Below are positions 1-9,246 of a DNA stretch of 64,000 nt, one piece after another (positions within the stretch are counted from its first letter, which is position 1; each line of letters opens with the position of its first letter). The position numbers and the translations under genes are program-made. A model generated the notes under the pieces. The model was not told the origin of the DNA. It saw only the letters and a program-made list of their open reading frames with translations, and ran no database searches. This stretch comes from Sulfitobacter sp. CW3. GTDB taxonomy: Bacteria > Pseudomonadota > Alphaproteobacteria > Rhodobacterales > Rhodobacteraceae. The stretch is taken from positions 165,101 through 229,100 of the forward strand of contig NZ_JAHXRL010000006.1 of the NCBI RefSeq assembly GCF_019392245.1, read 5' to 3'.

Positions 1-226
1 AGCGGGTCTGGGCGATTGAAAACGACATGTTCGCGCACATAGCGAAACGACAGGCGGAAAAGCGGCCGGTTCGGGCAAAATTCGCGCCTGTATGCCGCGT
101 AACCGCGTGTCCCGAAAACATGATTTACGGCACCGCGCGAACTTGCAGCGCAGCGGGTGGTTTTGAGGGGTCGCACCCACCGTCCGCAGCGTCTATAAGG
201 GCATCGATCAATCAGGAGTCGCTATT
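1..226. other. Leader region upstream of rpiA
   Basis: No gene could be supported here. An 80-codon open frame runs through it and into rpiA in another frame, but it has no recognisable domain and no ribosome binding site. An AGGAG sequence near 213-217 serves rpiA. The stretch most likely holds the rpiA promoter and leader. Confidence 0.4.
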
Positions 227-1015
227 ATGGCCGGAGAACTGTCACCAATTGACAAGGCAAAATTTGTAGCCGCGAAACGTGCCGCGCAGTTTGTTGAAGA
301 CGGCATGCGCGTTGGGCTGGGTACCGGATCAACCGCTGCGTGGTTGGTGCGTTGTTTGGGCGAAATGGTCCGCGACGATGGGTTGCGCATCAAGGGTGTG
401 CCAACCTCGACCCGTACCGCGCAGCTGGCCCGCGAGGTCGGTATCGAAGTTATCAGCCTGGACGAGGCGAAGTGGCTGGATCTGACCATTGATGGTGCCG
501 ACGAATTCGACGGTGAACTGAACCTGATCAAGGGTGGCGGCGGTGCGCTGTTGCAAGAAAAGATCGTGGCGACCGCATCTGACCAGATGGTCGTGATTGC
601 TGACATCGGTAAAGAGGTCGAAACGCTGGGCGCGTTCCCGCTGCCGATCGAAGTAATCCCCTTTGGCTGGCAAACCACCCAAGCCTTGGTCGAGGAAACG
701 CTGATCTCGATGGATGTGCTGGGGCGGACATCGACCTTGCGGATGAATGGCGAAGTGCCGTTTATCACGGACGAGGGCAATTATATCATGGATTTGCACC
801 TGAACCGGATCGGGAATCCGCGCCAATTGTCGCTGGTGATCAACCAGATGCCCGGTGTTGTTGAAAACGGATTGTTTATTGATATCTGTGACGCAGTGGT
901 CATCGGCTTTGGGGATGGGCGTGTCGAAGTGCGCGATATCAACGAAGGTACGATCGACCGTGATCGCGTTGATTTTGTCGAGTCAGACAATGTGTTTTCC
1001 GACCTGTCCGACTGA
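227..1015 (+). CDS. rpiA: Ribose-5-phosphate isomerase A
   Basis: Cytosolic enzyme of the non-oxidative pentose phosphate pathway that interconverts ribose 5-phosphate and ribulose 5-phosphate. At 262 residues it is slightly longer than the usual 220-235, with the excess mainly at the C-terminus. Family motifs are clear: the GLGTGSTAAW phosphate-binding loop near residue 31, the DGADEFD catalytic segment near residue 89, and the KGGGGALLQEK segment near residue 102. The ATG at 227 has an AGGAG about 10 bases upstream. The gene lies 21 bases before gor on the same strand, so the two are probably co-transcribed. Confidence 0.95.
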   Translation: MAGELSPIDKAKFVAAKRAAQFVEDGMRVGLGTGSTAAWLVRCLGEMVRDDGLRIKGVPTSTRTAQLAREVGIEVISLDEAKWLDLTIDGADEFDGELNLIKGGGGALLQEKIVATASDQMVVIADIGKEVETLGAFPLPIEVIPFGWQTTQALVEETLISMDVLGRTSTLRMNGEVPFITDEGNYIMDLHLNRIGNPRQLSLVINQMPGVVENGLFIDICDAVVIGFGDGRVEVRDINEGTIDRDRVDFVESDNVFSDLSD

Positions 1016-1036
1016 AACTAGAAAGGCCCCAATCCA

Positions 1037-2509
1037 ATGAGTGAATTTGACTTTGATCTGTTTGTAATCGGTGGCGGTTCGGGCGGTGTGCGCGCTGCAC
1101 GGGTGGCTGCCAGCGAACATGGCGTCAAGGTCGGGTTGGCCGAAGAAGACCGCTATGGCGGGACCTGCGTAATCCGGGGCTGTGTGCCGAAAAAGCTAAT
1201 GGTGTTCGCATCGGGCTATTCCGGCATGGCAGACGAGGCGCAAGCCTATGGTTGGGATATCAAACCGGGCACGTTTGATTGGCATTCTTTCCGCAAGCGC
1301 CTGCATGGTGAGCTGGACCGCCTTGAGGCCGTGTACCGCAAACTGCTGGCAGGATCCGGGGTTGAGACATTTGACGCCCGCGCCACAATCAAAGACGCGC
1401 ACACGGTTGAACTGTCTACCGGCGAGGTGAAAACCGCCAAGCATATTCTGGTCGCAACCGGCGGCCGCCCTGTGCGCCCTGATCTGCCAAACGCGGATCT
1501 GGGAATTGTGTCGGATGACCTTTTCCACCTCGAAAAGCTGCCTAAATCGATCCTGATCATTGGTGGCGGCTATATCGCCTGCGAATTTGCCTGCATCTTG
1601 CAGGGGCTCGGTGTCGAGGTGACCCAATATTATCGCGGCGCGCAAATCCTGCGCGGCTTTGACGACGAGGCCCGCGGGCTGGTCGCGGAATCGATGCGCG
1701 AAAATGGTATCGAAATCCACACGGGCACCAACATCGTTGAAATGGCGCTGGAGGCGGACCGCGGCAACGCTGACGCGCTCAGCAATTCTGACGCCGCGAT
1801 GGGTGCCACCGTTAACCAAGCAGGCGAGCTGAACCGTCACAACGAGGCTGCGCGTCAGGGATCGCAGGGGCCGATCTGGGTGAAGTCCACCAATGGCGGC
1901 GAAAAGGTCTTTGATATGGTGCTGTTCGCGACGGGCCGCACGCCGATGACCCAAGACATGGGTCTGGAAGACGTCGGCGTTAGCTTGGGCCGTGGGCAGG
2001 AAATCGAGGTAAATGAATATAGCCAGACCGGCGTGCCGTCGATCTATGCCATTGGCGATGTGACCAACCGCGTAAACCTGACGCCGGTTGCGATCCGTGA
2101 AGGCATGGCTTTCGTGCAAACAGTCTTTGCCGCAAACCCGACACCAGTGGACCATGACCTGATCCCGTCGGCGGTCTTTACCCAGCCCGAAATGGGCACG
2201 GTGGGCCTAAGCGAAGAACAAGCGCGCGACGCGGGACCCGTCGAAATCTACGCGACATCGTTTCGGCCCATGCAAACAGCCTTTGCGGAACAGAACCAAC
2301 GTGTGATGATGAAGCTGATCGTGTGTCGCGATACCCGCGTTGTTCTAGGGTGCCACATCGTCGCACCGAATGCGGGTGAATTGATCCAACTTGTGGGCAT
2401 CGCGGTCAAAGCGCGGCTGACAAAAGAACAGTTTGATGCGACCTGCGCGGTGCATCCGACCATGTCGGAAGAACTGGTTACGATGCGCGCACCAACGCGC
2501 ACAGCTTGA
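1037..2509 (+). CDS. gor: Glutathione-disulfide reductase
   Basis: FAD- and NADPH-dependent cytosolic disulfide reductase that keeps glutathione reduced. The protein has the N-terminal FAD motif GGGSGG (residues 12-17), the redox pair C44/C49 in GGTCVIRGCVPKK, a second dinucleotide-binding loop GGGYIACEFA (176-185), the ATGR and AIGD FAD segments, and the C-terminal HPTMSEE that carries the catalytic His. At 490 residues it is about 30-40 longer than typical bacterial Gor. The excess is a hydrophilic stretch at about residues 238-279, between the NADPH domain strands and the ATGR motif. It sits between rpiA and hflK on the same strand. A short hairpin, GGGCA-GTTA-TGCCC, follows the stop codon. 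Confidence 0.93.
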   Translation: MSEFDFDLFVIGGGSGGVRAARVAASEHGVKVGLAEEDRYGGTCVIRGCVPKKLMVFASGYSGMADEAQAYGWDIKPGTFDWHSFRKRLHGELDRLEAVYRKLLAGSGVETFDARATIKDAHTVELSTGEVKTAKHILVATGGRPVRPDLPNADLGIVSDDLFHLEKLPKSILIIGGGYIACEFACILQGLGVEVTQYYRGAQILRGFDDEARGLVAESMRENGIEIHTGTNIVEMALEADRGNADALSNSDAAMGATVNQAGELNRHNEAARQGSQGPIWVKSTNGGEKVFDMVLFATGRTPMTQDMGLEDVGVSLGRGQEIEVNEYSQTGVPSIYAIGDVTNRVNLTPVAIREGMAFVQTVFAANPTPVDHDLIPSAVFTQPEMGTVGLSEEQARDAGPVEIYATSFRPMQTAFAEQNQRVMMKLIVCRDTRVVLGCHIVAPNAGELIQLVGIAVKARLTKEQFDATCAVHPTMSEELVTMRAPTRTA

Positions 2510-2578
2510 AATCCGGGCAGTTATGCCCAAGTTTGAACGAGACGAGACCGCAAAGGCGGTCGTAACAGGGAAGAGTTA

Positions 2579-3796
2579 ATGGCTGGAAATACAGGCGGCC
2601 CTTGGGGCGGCGGAGGAAACACAGGCGGTGGAAATTCTGGCGGTGACCAGAACAAGCCAAATGGCAACCGACCAAGCGGCGGTGGCCGTGGCCCCGGTGG
2701 CGACAAACCACAAATCCCGGAAATTGATGATCTGGTGAAAAAAGGCCAGGAACAGCTGCGCGTTTTGATGGGCGGCAAAAGCGGTGGCCGTGGTAACGGT
2801 GCCGGCGGTGGAAGCAGCGACAGCAACGGCCCGCGTTTCACGCGCGGCACGATCGGTCTGGGCGCGTTGGCCGCTGTCGTTCTTTGGGGCATGACCAGCT
2901 TTTACACTGTGCGTCCTGAACAGCAGTCGATTGAACTGTTCCTTGGCGAATTCTCGGGCATCGGCACCGAAGGTCTGAACTTTGCGCCGTGGCCCTTTGT
3001 CACTGCCGAAGTGTTTGACGTGACAACCAACCGCGCCGAAACCATCGGCGCTGGCCGCACGGGCGGCGACAACGAAGGCTTGATGCTGACGACAGATGAA
3101 AACATCGTCGACATCGACTTTCAGGTGGTTTGGAACGTGAAAAACGCGCAGGATTTCAAATTCTCGCTGCGGGACCCGACCGCGTCTGTGCGTGCGATCT
3201 CGGAATCGGCGATGCGCGAAATTATCGCGCAATCCGAACTGGCACCGATCCTGAACCGTGACCGCGCCACAATCGAGGCAAACGCACGCGAACTGATCCA
3301 GTCAACGTTGGACAACCGCCAGACTGGTATCAACATCATCCGCGTCAACTTTAACAAAGTGGACCCGCCGAGCCAGACGGTGACCGTCACGGACGACAGC
3401 GGTCGGGTCTCGCAAGAGTCCGTTATTGACGCCTTCCGCGACGTTCAGGCAGCTGAGCAGGAACGTGACCGGGTTGAACGTCAGGCTGACGCCTATGCCA
3501 ACCAGCGCACCGCCGAAGCGCGCGGTCAGTCCGCGCAGCTTTTGGAAGCAGCCGAAGGCTACCGTGCGCGCGTTGTGAACGATGCTGTCGGTGAGGCAAG
3601 CCGTTTCGAGGCTGTTTTGATCGAATACCAAGCCGCACCCGAGGTCACGCGCAAGCGTTTGTACCTTGAAACCATGGAAAAGGTTCTAGGCGACGTGGAC
3701 AAGATTATTCTTGAGAATAACCAAGATGGGGGCGGGCAGGGCGTTGTGCCGTATCTGCCGCTTAATGAACTGCGTTCGAACCGGGGGTCAAACTGA
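2579..3796 (+). CDS. hflK: FtsH protease modulator HflK (SPFH family)
   Basis: Membrane-anchored SPFH/band-7 protein that forms the HflKC complex around the FtsH protease on the periplasmic side. The first 80 residues are Gly/Asn-rich and low-complexity, as in other HflK proteins. A single transmembrane segment follows at about residues 88-108 (starting TIGLGALAAVVLWG), then the SPFH domain and a long Glu/Arg/Ala-rich coiled coil (about 275-345). The ATG at 2579 is preceded by GAAGAG. Its stop codon overlaps the hflC start (TGATG), which implies translational coupling. Confidence 0.95.
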   Translation: MAGNTGGPWGGGGNTGGGNSGGDQNKPNGNRPSGGGRGPGGDKPQIPEIDDLVKKGQEQLRVLMGGKSGGRGNGAGGGSSDSNGPRFTRGTIGLGALAAVVLWGMTSFYTVRPEQQSIELFLGEFSGIGTEGLNFAPWPFVTAEVFDVTTNRAETIGAGRTGGDNEGLMLTTDENIVDIDFQVVWNVKNAQDFKFSLRDPTASVRAISESAMREIIAQSELAPILNRDRATIEANARELIQSTLDNRQTGINIIRVNFNKVDPPSQTVTVTDDSGRVSQESVIDAFRDVQAAEQERDRVERQADAYANQRTAEARGQSAQLLEAAEGYRARVVNDAVGEASRFEAVLIEYQAAPEVTRKRLYLETMEKVLGDVDKIILENNQDGGGQGVVPYLPLNELRSNRGSN

Positions 3797-4695
3797 TGGG
3801 TAAGCTAAATATCATTATCCCCGTTATCGTGATTGCGGTGGTTGGCGTACTGTCGTCGATCTTTATCGTTGATGAACGTGAAAAGGCATTGGTTCTGCGC
3901 TTTGGCCAGATCAAGCAGGTGCGCGAAGACGCAGGCATCGGGTTCAAAATCCCGTTGCTGGATGAAGTCGTGCGTTATGACGACCGTATCCTGTCGCTTG
4001 AAACCCCGATGATCGAAGTCACGCCAGCCGATGACCGTCGTTTGGAAGTGGATGCCTTTGTACTGTACCGCATCGTGGACGTGCGTCAGTTCCGTCAGGC
4101 TTTGGGCACCGATGGGGCCCGTCAGGCTGAAATCCAGCTGAACGGTATCCTTGATGGTCAGATCCGTGCGGTTCTGGGTTCGCAAGGTGTCACATCGAAC
4201 ACCATTCTGTCGCCTGAACGGTCGGCGCTGATGGATCAGATCCGTGAACGGTCTGATGCACGTGCGCAGGCTTTGGGTCTGGATGTGGTCGACGTGCGTT
4301 TGCGCCAGACCAACCTGCCAGAGCAGAACTTTGACGCGACATTGCAGCGCATGATTGCTGAGCGTGCCCGCGAAGCGACCGATGAACGCGCCCGTGGCCG
4401 CGAGGCTGCGCAACGTGTCACGGCCCTTGCGGATCGTACCTATGAGGAAATTCTGTCAGAAGCCCGCCGTGATGCCCGCATCACCGAAGGTGAGGCAGAC
4501 GCCGCGCGCAACAAAATCTTTGCCGAGGCCTATTCCAAGGATGCAGAGTTCTTTGAATTCTACCGCTCGCTAAGCGCGTATGAAGAGGCGCTGAAGGGAG
4601 AGAATTCGACCATGGTGATGTCACCGGATAGCGAATTCTTTAACTATCTGGGGTCGGATCAGGGCAGCCGCGCGACTGAGGGCGCAGGAAACTAA
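3796..4695 (+). CDS. hflC: FtsH protease modulator HflC (SPFH family)
   Basis: Partner of HflK in the HflKC complex. It has an N-terminal membrane anchor (about residues 4-25, IIIPVIVIAVVGVLSSIFIV), then the SPFH domain beginning DEREKALVLRFGQI, and a helical Arg/Glu/Ala-rich tail (about 190-260). The length of 299 is normal. The start codon overlaps the hflK stop, and a strong terminator follows. In related Rhodobacteraceae hflKC is often followed directly by a degP-type protease gene (family knowledge). Here a reverse-strand Hint-domain gene lies between them. Confidence 0.95.
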   Translation: MGKLNIIIPVIVIAVVGVLSSIFIVDEREKALVLRFGQIKQVREDAGIGFKIPLLDEVVRYDDRILSLETPMIEVTPADDRRLEVDAFVLYRIVDVRQFRQALGTDGARQAEIQLNGILDGQIRAVLGSQGVTSNTILSPERSALMDQIRERSDARAQALGLDVVDVRLRQTNLPEQNFDATLQRMIAERAREATDERARGREAAQRVTALADRTYEEILSEARRDARITEGEADAARNKIFAEAYSKDAEFFEFYRSLSAYEEALKGENSTMVMSPDSEFFNYLGSDQGSRATEGAGN

Positions 4696-4719
4696 ACCCT
4701 TCTGACGGTTTGCGATTAC

Positions 4720-4748
4720 AAAGGGCTGGCCACTGCGCCGGCCCTTTT
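4720..4748 (+). terminator. Rho-independent terminator after hflC
   Basis: GGGCTGGC and GCCGGCCC form an 8-bp GC-rich stem (one G-T pair) around a six-base loop, followed by TTTTT. It lies 25 bases after the hflC stop and ends the rpiA-gor-hflKC run. Confidence 0.85.
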
Positions 4749-4964
4749 TGCGTTTTGGCTTTAATTCACGGGGTGTCCGCATCTAGTGGGTGAACGTCGG
4801 AACGCAGACATCATGGCAAGGTTGATTGCCCTATGCACATTTGAGCGTGCTTTTGCTTGCAATGGCCGTTCAAGATTACCAGCACACCATAATGACCATG
4901 CTTATGCTATGGTCGTGCGTCGATAAACAGGGACGTTTAGAACAAGATGTTCAAACCACCCGGA

Positions 4965-6011
4965 TCAGGGCGAGACAGATGGCAAAACCGTTGTTTCTTG
5001 GACCGTAAGGACCGGGTAGGCAGTTTTAAACTGCTGCATCACATCGCTGGATAGGTCGGGGAAAATTGTACTGATATCTTCGCGCGCATCGTCAGTCAGT
5101 GTTCCGTAGGACCACGCCCCCAAGGCAAAGCTCTCGGCCTCTATGCCGTCAACATATACGATTTCATGTCCATCAAACAGAAGATGCACATATTCGACGG
5201 TGGCAATCTCGTGATCAATCGTAATGGTCTCATCGTTGACGAGGCCTTTGGCGGGCACAAGCAGATGAGATTCAGCAAACAGCATCTCGTTACGCTGATC
5301 ACTGATTAACAATCGGTGTTGTTGGGACAGGTACATATCCCGACAAGGTTTGCCCGGACCAAATGCATTTTCTGCGATTTTCACAGGTCGCAAATTCGGG
5401 TTCTCGGCCATCTCGTGTTGAGAAATAACGCGTTTGTAAACCCAGAGGAGCTTTTGAAAACCATTGTCGCGCGTATGAATACGCATGCCTGGCTCAAGAT
5501 CGCAAATCTGGACCATTGCCTCATCTGTTTTGATGTAGGAGCTTGATGTAAAGCAAATAGCGCCTTCAATATCTGAATACTGAGAGTCGTTTGAAGGAGT
5601 AGTGTTCGATGATGAGAATGAATATGTTACCCCGGGGACAAGCGGGGCAGACGGCAGGTAGCCAATGAAAATACCGTTGCCAGAACTTGAATTCGGATCT
5701 GAATCCATCTCCATATAATACAGGGTGATTGTGCTGCCATCTGATCCCGAGAGCTCGTACTGTAACTCGGAGTATACCGTTGTTGTTGCGCCCCCGGAAA
5801 TATAGGTCCCGCTTAAGTCCGTCAGCACACCGAATTGATTGCTATCGTTGCCATCTTCGTTGTTGTAAAGATCGCCTTCCAAGACACTATCATCGTCGGT
5901 GATTGTCAGCAGCACATCTGTTGTTTCATCGTATGTGTTGGAAAGGCTTAACGATCCCCCACCAAAGTTGAGCGCACCCGCTGTATACATTTGAAACGTA
6001 GTTGTGGGCAT
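4965..6011 (-). CDS. Hint-domain secreted protein (Hint_2 type)
   Basis: A 348-residue protein with a Ser/Thr/Asp-rich, beta-strand-like N-terminal half (about 1-150) and no Sec signal. It ends in a Hint (hedgehog/intein-type autoprocessing) domain. The Hint core starts at AICFTSSSYI (Cys153 in the nucleophile position) and continues through DLEPGMRIHTRDNGFQ, the LSQQHRLLI His block near residue 232, and the HLLFDGHEIVYVDG segment. Such domains are common at the C-terminus of Rhodobacteraceae RTX-like exported proteins, but this one has no RTX repeats. The ATG has GGGAGG six bases upstream. The gene looks AT-richer than its neighbours and breaks up hflKC and degP, which suggests insertion. 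Its Hint domain is related to that of the 950-residue protein at 14171-17023. Function unknown. Confidence 0.8.
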   Translation of the reverse strand: MPTTTFQMYTAGALNFGGGSLSLSNTYDETTDVLLTITDDDSVLEGDLYNNEDGNDSNQFGVLTDLSGTYISGGATTTVYSELQYELSGSDGSTITLYYMEMDSDPNSSSGNGIFIGYLPSAPLVPGVTYSFSSSNTTPSNDSQYSDIEGAICFTSSSYIKTDEAMVQICDLEPGMRIHTRDNGFQKLLWVYKRVISQHEMAENPNLRPVKIAENAFGPGKPCRDMYLSQQHRLLISDQRNEMLFAESHLLVPAKGLVNDETITIDHEIATVEYVHLLFDGHEIVYVDGIEAESFALGAWSYGTLTDDAREDISTIFPDLSSDVMQQFKTAYPVLTVQETTVLPSVSP

Positions 6012-6484
6012 GACGTGCCTCCCGGATGTACTGACTCAGAATTTCAACCTGTTAGGTACTTATTGTAAGTTAGGAAATTGTACCCTTTCCAAAATGTTTA
6101 TCTCTAATATTGAAAAAATGCTAGAGGGGGGCCGTTTTCGCCTTATAAGCGCAACATTGTGTGCCCCGGTGCAGAGACATCCCCCTTGCCACCACTGTGC
6201 AAAGCCCGGTTTCTGCAAGCTGACATCGGTGAATGTCACGTCGAAATCCGGCGCGCGGCTGTTATGTGGGAACATCACTCGCCGTACAAATGCCGCATAG
6301 CGGACCACCATAATACGCCGCCACCCGCTAAAAAAGCAGATTACTTGACCTGCCAAGGGGCGATGCCCGTTGACATGCGCGTGAACGATCACATCTTTCA
6401 CCTTGCAGCACTGGCATTGCGGATGCACTCTGATGTCAGAAATTTTGGGTGCTCTGCTGTGCCCCTTTGTTCAGGAGATTGTGA
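6012..6484. other. Intergenic region between divergent Hint gene and degP
   Basis: About 470 bases. Open frames on both strands cross it (for example 6060-6428 on the minus strand), but their products are Cys/His/Trp-rich with no recognisable domain or good ribosome binding site. The part next to the Hint gene is AT-rich and probably holds that gene's promoter. CAGGAG at 6473-6478 is the degP ribosome binding site. I see no gene here. Confidence 0.45.
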
Positions 6485-7969
6485 ATGCCGCCCAAGGCCG
6501 TATCCGTGTCGAAAACAACCACCTCGCCTGTTTGGGTTCAGTGGCTCATGATGGGCATGCTGGCCTTGGTATTTGTCGTGATGCAGGCCGTCATGGCCTA
6601 TGCCAAGCCCGAAAGCCTGGCCCCGCTGGCTGAGAAAATCAGCCCGTCGGTGGTGAACATCACGACATCGACTGTGGTCGAGGGGCGTACCGGCCCGCGC
6701 GGTATCGTGCCCGAGGGATCCCCCTTCGAGGACTTCTTTCGCGAATTTCAGGACCGCAATAATAACGGCCAATCCGATCCCTCTCCGCGCAAGTCATCGG
6801 CGCTTGGGTCTGGCTTTGTGATTTCCGAAGACGGCTATGTGGTGACGAACAACCACGTGATTGAAGGCGCCGATGAAATCACGATCGAATTTTTCTCGGG
6901 CGAGGAACTGATCGCCACGGTCATCGGCACCGACCCCAACACGGATATTGCCCTGCTGAAAGTCGAGGCCCCGACGCCGCTGCCATTCGTCAAGTTTGGC
7001 GACAGCAATGCCGCGCGTGTGGGCGATTGGGTCATCGCGATGGGCAACCCGCTGGGGCAGGGGTTTTCTGTCTCTGCGGGGATCGTGTCGGCGCGCAACC
7101 GTGCGCTGTCGGGCACCTATGACGATTACATTCAGACAGATGCTGCGATCAACCGCGGGAATTCTGGCGGGCCATTGTTCAATATGGATGGGTCTGTGAT
7201 CGGGGTGAACACCGCGATCCTTTCGCCCAATGGCGGCTCGATCGGGATCGGTTTTTCTATGGCCTCCAACGTGGTGACACGTGTGGTTGATCAGCTCAAG
7301 GAATATGGCGAAACCCGCCGGGGCTGGCTTGGTGTGCGCATTCAGGACGTGACGCAAGACGTGGCCGATGCGATGGGGCTGGCCAAAGCAACTGGCGCTT
7401 TGATCACCGACGTGCCCGAAGGCCCCGCCAAAGAGGCCGGCCTGCAAACAGGTGACGTGATCATGAGCTTTGCCGGTGTCGAGGTCGAAGACACCCGCGG
7501 CTTGGTCCATCAGGTGGGTAACAGTGCCGTAGGTGCCGCCGTGCGGGTCACCGTGCTGCGCGACGGGAAAACGCAAACGCTCAAGGTGACCCTTGGACGG
7601 CGCGAAGACGCGGATGACACCAGCCCCGCTGCCACGCCGCAGGATGATGCCACGCCGGAAGCCCCCGAATCAGCATCGTTGCTGGGCCTGACCCTGACGC
7701 CACTGACCGATGACATGCGCGAGGAATTCGGCGCGGATGAAACCACGAACGGTTTGGCCGTCACCGAGGTTGATGAAATGTCCGAAGCGTTTGAAAAGGG
7801 CCTGCGCCCGGGGGACGTGATCACAGAGGCGGGTCAACAAAGCGTCGCCACCATCGCGGACCTTGAGGACCGGGTCAGCGAAGCCCAAGACGCAGGGCGC
7901 AAATCGCTGTTGTTGCTGATCCGCCGCGCTGGTGACCCACGCTTTGTCGCGCTTGGGATCGAAGAGTAA
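6485..7969 (+). CDS. degP: Do-family periplasmic serine endoprotease
   Basis: Envelope quality-control protease and chaperone. Residues 15-40 form a signal or anchor segment ending MAYA. The trypsin-like domain carries the triad H124 (NNHVIEG), D154 (NTDIALLK) and S227 (RGNSGGP). Two PDZ domains follow at about 290-385 and 405-490, separated by an Ala/Thr/Pro/Asp-rich linker. The 494-residue length fits DegP/DegQ/MucD-type proteases, and the sequence alone does not say which paralog this is. CAGGAG lies upstream of the ATG. It is probably monocistronic, with a terminator downstream. Confidence 0.93.
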   Translation: MPPKAVSVSKTTTSPVWVQWLMMGMLALVFVVMQAVMAYAKPESLAPLAEKISPSVVNITTSTVVEGRTGPRGIVPEGSPFEDFFREFQDRNNNGQSDPSPRKSSALGSGFVISEDGYVVTNNHVIEGADEITIEFFSGEELIATVIGTDPNTDIALLKVEAPTPLPFVKFGDSNAARVGDWVIAMGNPLGQGFSVSAGIVSARNRALSGTYDDYIQTDAAINRGNSGGPLFNMDGSVIGVNTAILSPNGGSIGIGFSMASNVVTRVVDQLKEYGETRRGWLGVRIQDVTQDVADAMGLAKATGALITDVPEGPAKEAGLQTGDVIMSFAGVEVEDTRGLVHQVGNSAVGAAVRVTVLRDGKTQTLKVTLGRREDADDTSPAATPQDDATPEAPESASLLGLTLTPLTDDMREEFGADETTNGLAVTEVDEMSEAFEKGLRPGDVITEAGQQSVATIADLEDRVSEAQDAGRKSLLLLIRRAGDPRFVALGIEE

Positions 7970-7999
7970 TCAGCGCCTTTCAGGTCGACTGAACCGATG

Positions 8000-8034
8000 A
8001 CCCGCCTTTGCCATGCGCAGGGGCGGGTTTTCTT
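8000..8034 (+). terminator. Terminator after degP
   Basis: ACCCGCC (8000-8006) pairs with GGCGGGT (8022-8028), and a T-rich tract TTTTCTTTG follows. It lies 30 bases after the protease stop codon. Confidence 0.75.
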
Positions 8035-8109
8035 TGATTTACGCGCGTAGCTTCTTTGTTGTTTCACATATCGAAAGTCGATAGGTTTCTTCAAACAAAG
8101 GAAGCCTTG

Positions 8110-8796
8110 ATGCCCGAAACGACGCCCGCGAACGTGTACCCAGAACGTCTTCATGCCCTGCGCACGCAGATGCTGGCCGAGGCAGACATCACCAGCGTTC
8201 AAAACCAAGAGCTGATCCAAAGCCGCCGCGAACAGATTTGCGATGCCGCGCTTGAGCTGTTTTTGGAAAAGGGTTTTGCCGCCACAACCGTGCGGGACAT
8301 TTGCGCGCGCTCTGGCGTCAATCAGGCCAGCATCTATGATTACATCGCCAACAAGAACGACATCTTGCGGCGGCTTTTGAACCAGCTTTGGTTCCGCGAA
8401 GACGTGCCGACCCTGTCGGTGATCTTGCAAGACCAGTCCCTGTCGCTTGAGGAAGCGATTGAGCAGTATTTCCGCGAAAGCTGGGTCCATAAACGCAAGG
8501 GCACGCTGCTGGCCTATCGCTGTGTGCCGCATATGCAGCCCGAGGATCGCCAAGCACTGCACGCCCGCGAATATGCTGCGATGAAGGACCTTGCCGACCA
8601 GCTTAGCTTGCGGTTGGGGATTGGTACCGAAGACCGCCGTCTGGATATCGTGGCGAACCTGATGGTGTTTCTATCGGCCTTCGGGCCCATGCGCGATTGG
8701 CTGAACCGCGATATTCCAAATGATCAAATCCTGCGTGCCGTTGCCGTTGGCGCGGCGGCGATGGTGCGATCACTAGAGGATGACAGCACCAAGTAA
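8110..8796 (+). CDS. TetR-family transcriptional regulator
   Basis: A 228-residue one-component repressor. The N-terminal helix-turn-helix (about residues 35-80) has the typical pattern: RREQICDAALELFLEKGF, TTVRDICARSGVNQASIY, and YDYIANKNDIL. The C-terminal ligand domain has no assignable specificity. The frame is open from a TTG at 8056, but the ATG at 8110 is preferred because AAAGGA lies about 7-12 bases upstream. There is no obvious target next to it: the degP gene upstream is separated by a terminator and the converging gene is mur. Ligand and target are unknown. Confidence 0.85.
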   Translation: MPETTPANVYPERLHALRTQMLAEADITSVQNQELIQSRREQICDAALELFLEKGFAATTVRDICARSGVNQASIYDYIANKNDILRRLLNQLWFREDVPTLSVILQDQSLSLEEAIEQYFRESWVHKRKGTLLAYRCVPHMQPEDRQALHAREYAAMKDLADQLSLRLGIGTEDRRLDIVANLMVFLSAFGPMRDWLNRDIPNDQILRAVAVGAAAMVRSLEDDSTK

Positions 8797-8802
8797 GCCG
8801 GA

Positions 8803-9225
8803 TCAGGTTTTGCGGGCGCGGATCACCGTATGGTGGCTGACGATGTGATAGCCCAGTTCGGCCGCGACCCTGCTCATCAGCTCGGCGATTTCGGTGCCGG
8901 GGATTTCGATCAAATCACCGCTGTCGATGTCAACCAGATGATCGTGATCCGTATGGGGCATCATTTCATAGCGGGCAGGGGCGTCATCCATCACCAGTTT
9001 GCGCACCAGACCTGCGTTTTCCAGCACTGACATGGTGCGGTAAACCGTCGCGACCGACACTGTATCATCCAGCGCGCGCGTTTTTTCATACAGCTCTTCG
9101 ACATTGGGGTGATCATCGGTTTCCGACAGGATCGTTATAATCGACGCGCGCTGTGGTGTGACCCGCAGCCCTGCATCGCGCAGCATTTGCCTGTAGTCGG
9201 AATCATTTTCCAAATCGGTCACCAT
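8803..9225 (-). CDS. mur: Fur-family metalloregulator, probably Mur (manganese uptake regulator)
   Basis: A 140-residue Fur-family repressor with an N-terminal winged helix (LRVTPQRASIITILSE; SVATVYRTMSVLE) and the metal/dimerisation segment HTDHDHLVDIDSGDLIEI. It contains no cysteine, so it lacks the CxxC structural zinc site of Zur and many Fur proteins. In alphaproteobacteria this form, next to sitABCD, is the manganese regulator Mur (family knowledge). It is divergent from sitA across a 135-base region with palindromes. Mn2+-dependent repression of sitABCD is inferred from this layout. Confidence 0.85.
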   Translation of the reverse strand: MVTDLENDSDYRQMLRDAGLRVTPQRASIITILSETDDHPNVEELYEKTRALDDTVSVATVYRTMSVLENAGLVRKLVMDDAPARYEMMPHTDHDHLVDIDSGDLIEIPGTEIAELMSRVAAELGYHIVSHHTVIRARKT

Positions 9226-9246
9226 CCTTGTGTTGCCCTGACTTTA

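Noticed and set aside
27..269. 80-codon plus-strand frame at the window start
   Set aside because: Overlaps the rpiA start in another frame, no ribosome binding site and no recognisable domain.
1196..2155. 319-codon minus-strand frame opposite gor
   Set aside because: His/Arg/Ala-rich antisense shadow of a clear glutathione reductase gene.
4826..5008. 60-codon plus-strand frame after hflC
   Set aside because: TTG start without a ribosome binding site; it overlaps the end of the Hint gene, and hydrophobic content is confined to the first 15 residues.
6060..6428. 122-codon minus-strand frame between the Hint gene and degP
   Set aside because: Cys/His/Trp-rich product with no domain and no ribosome binding site; probably chance.
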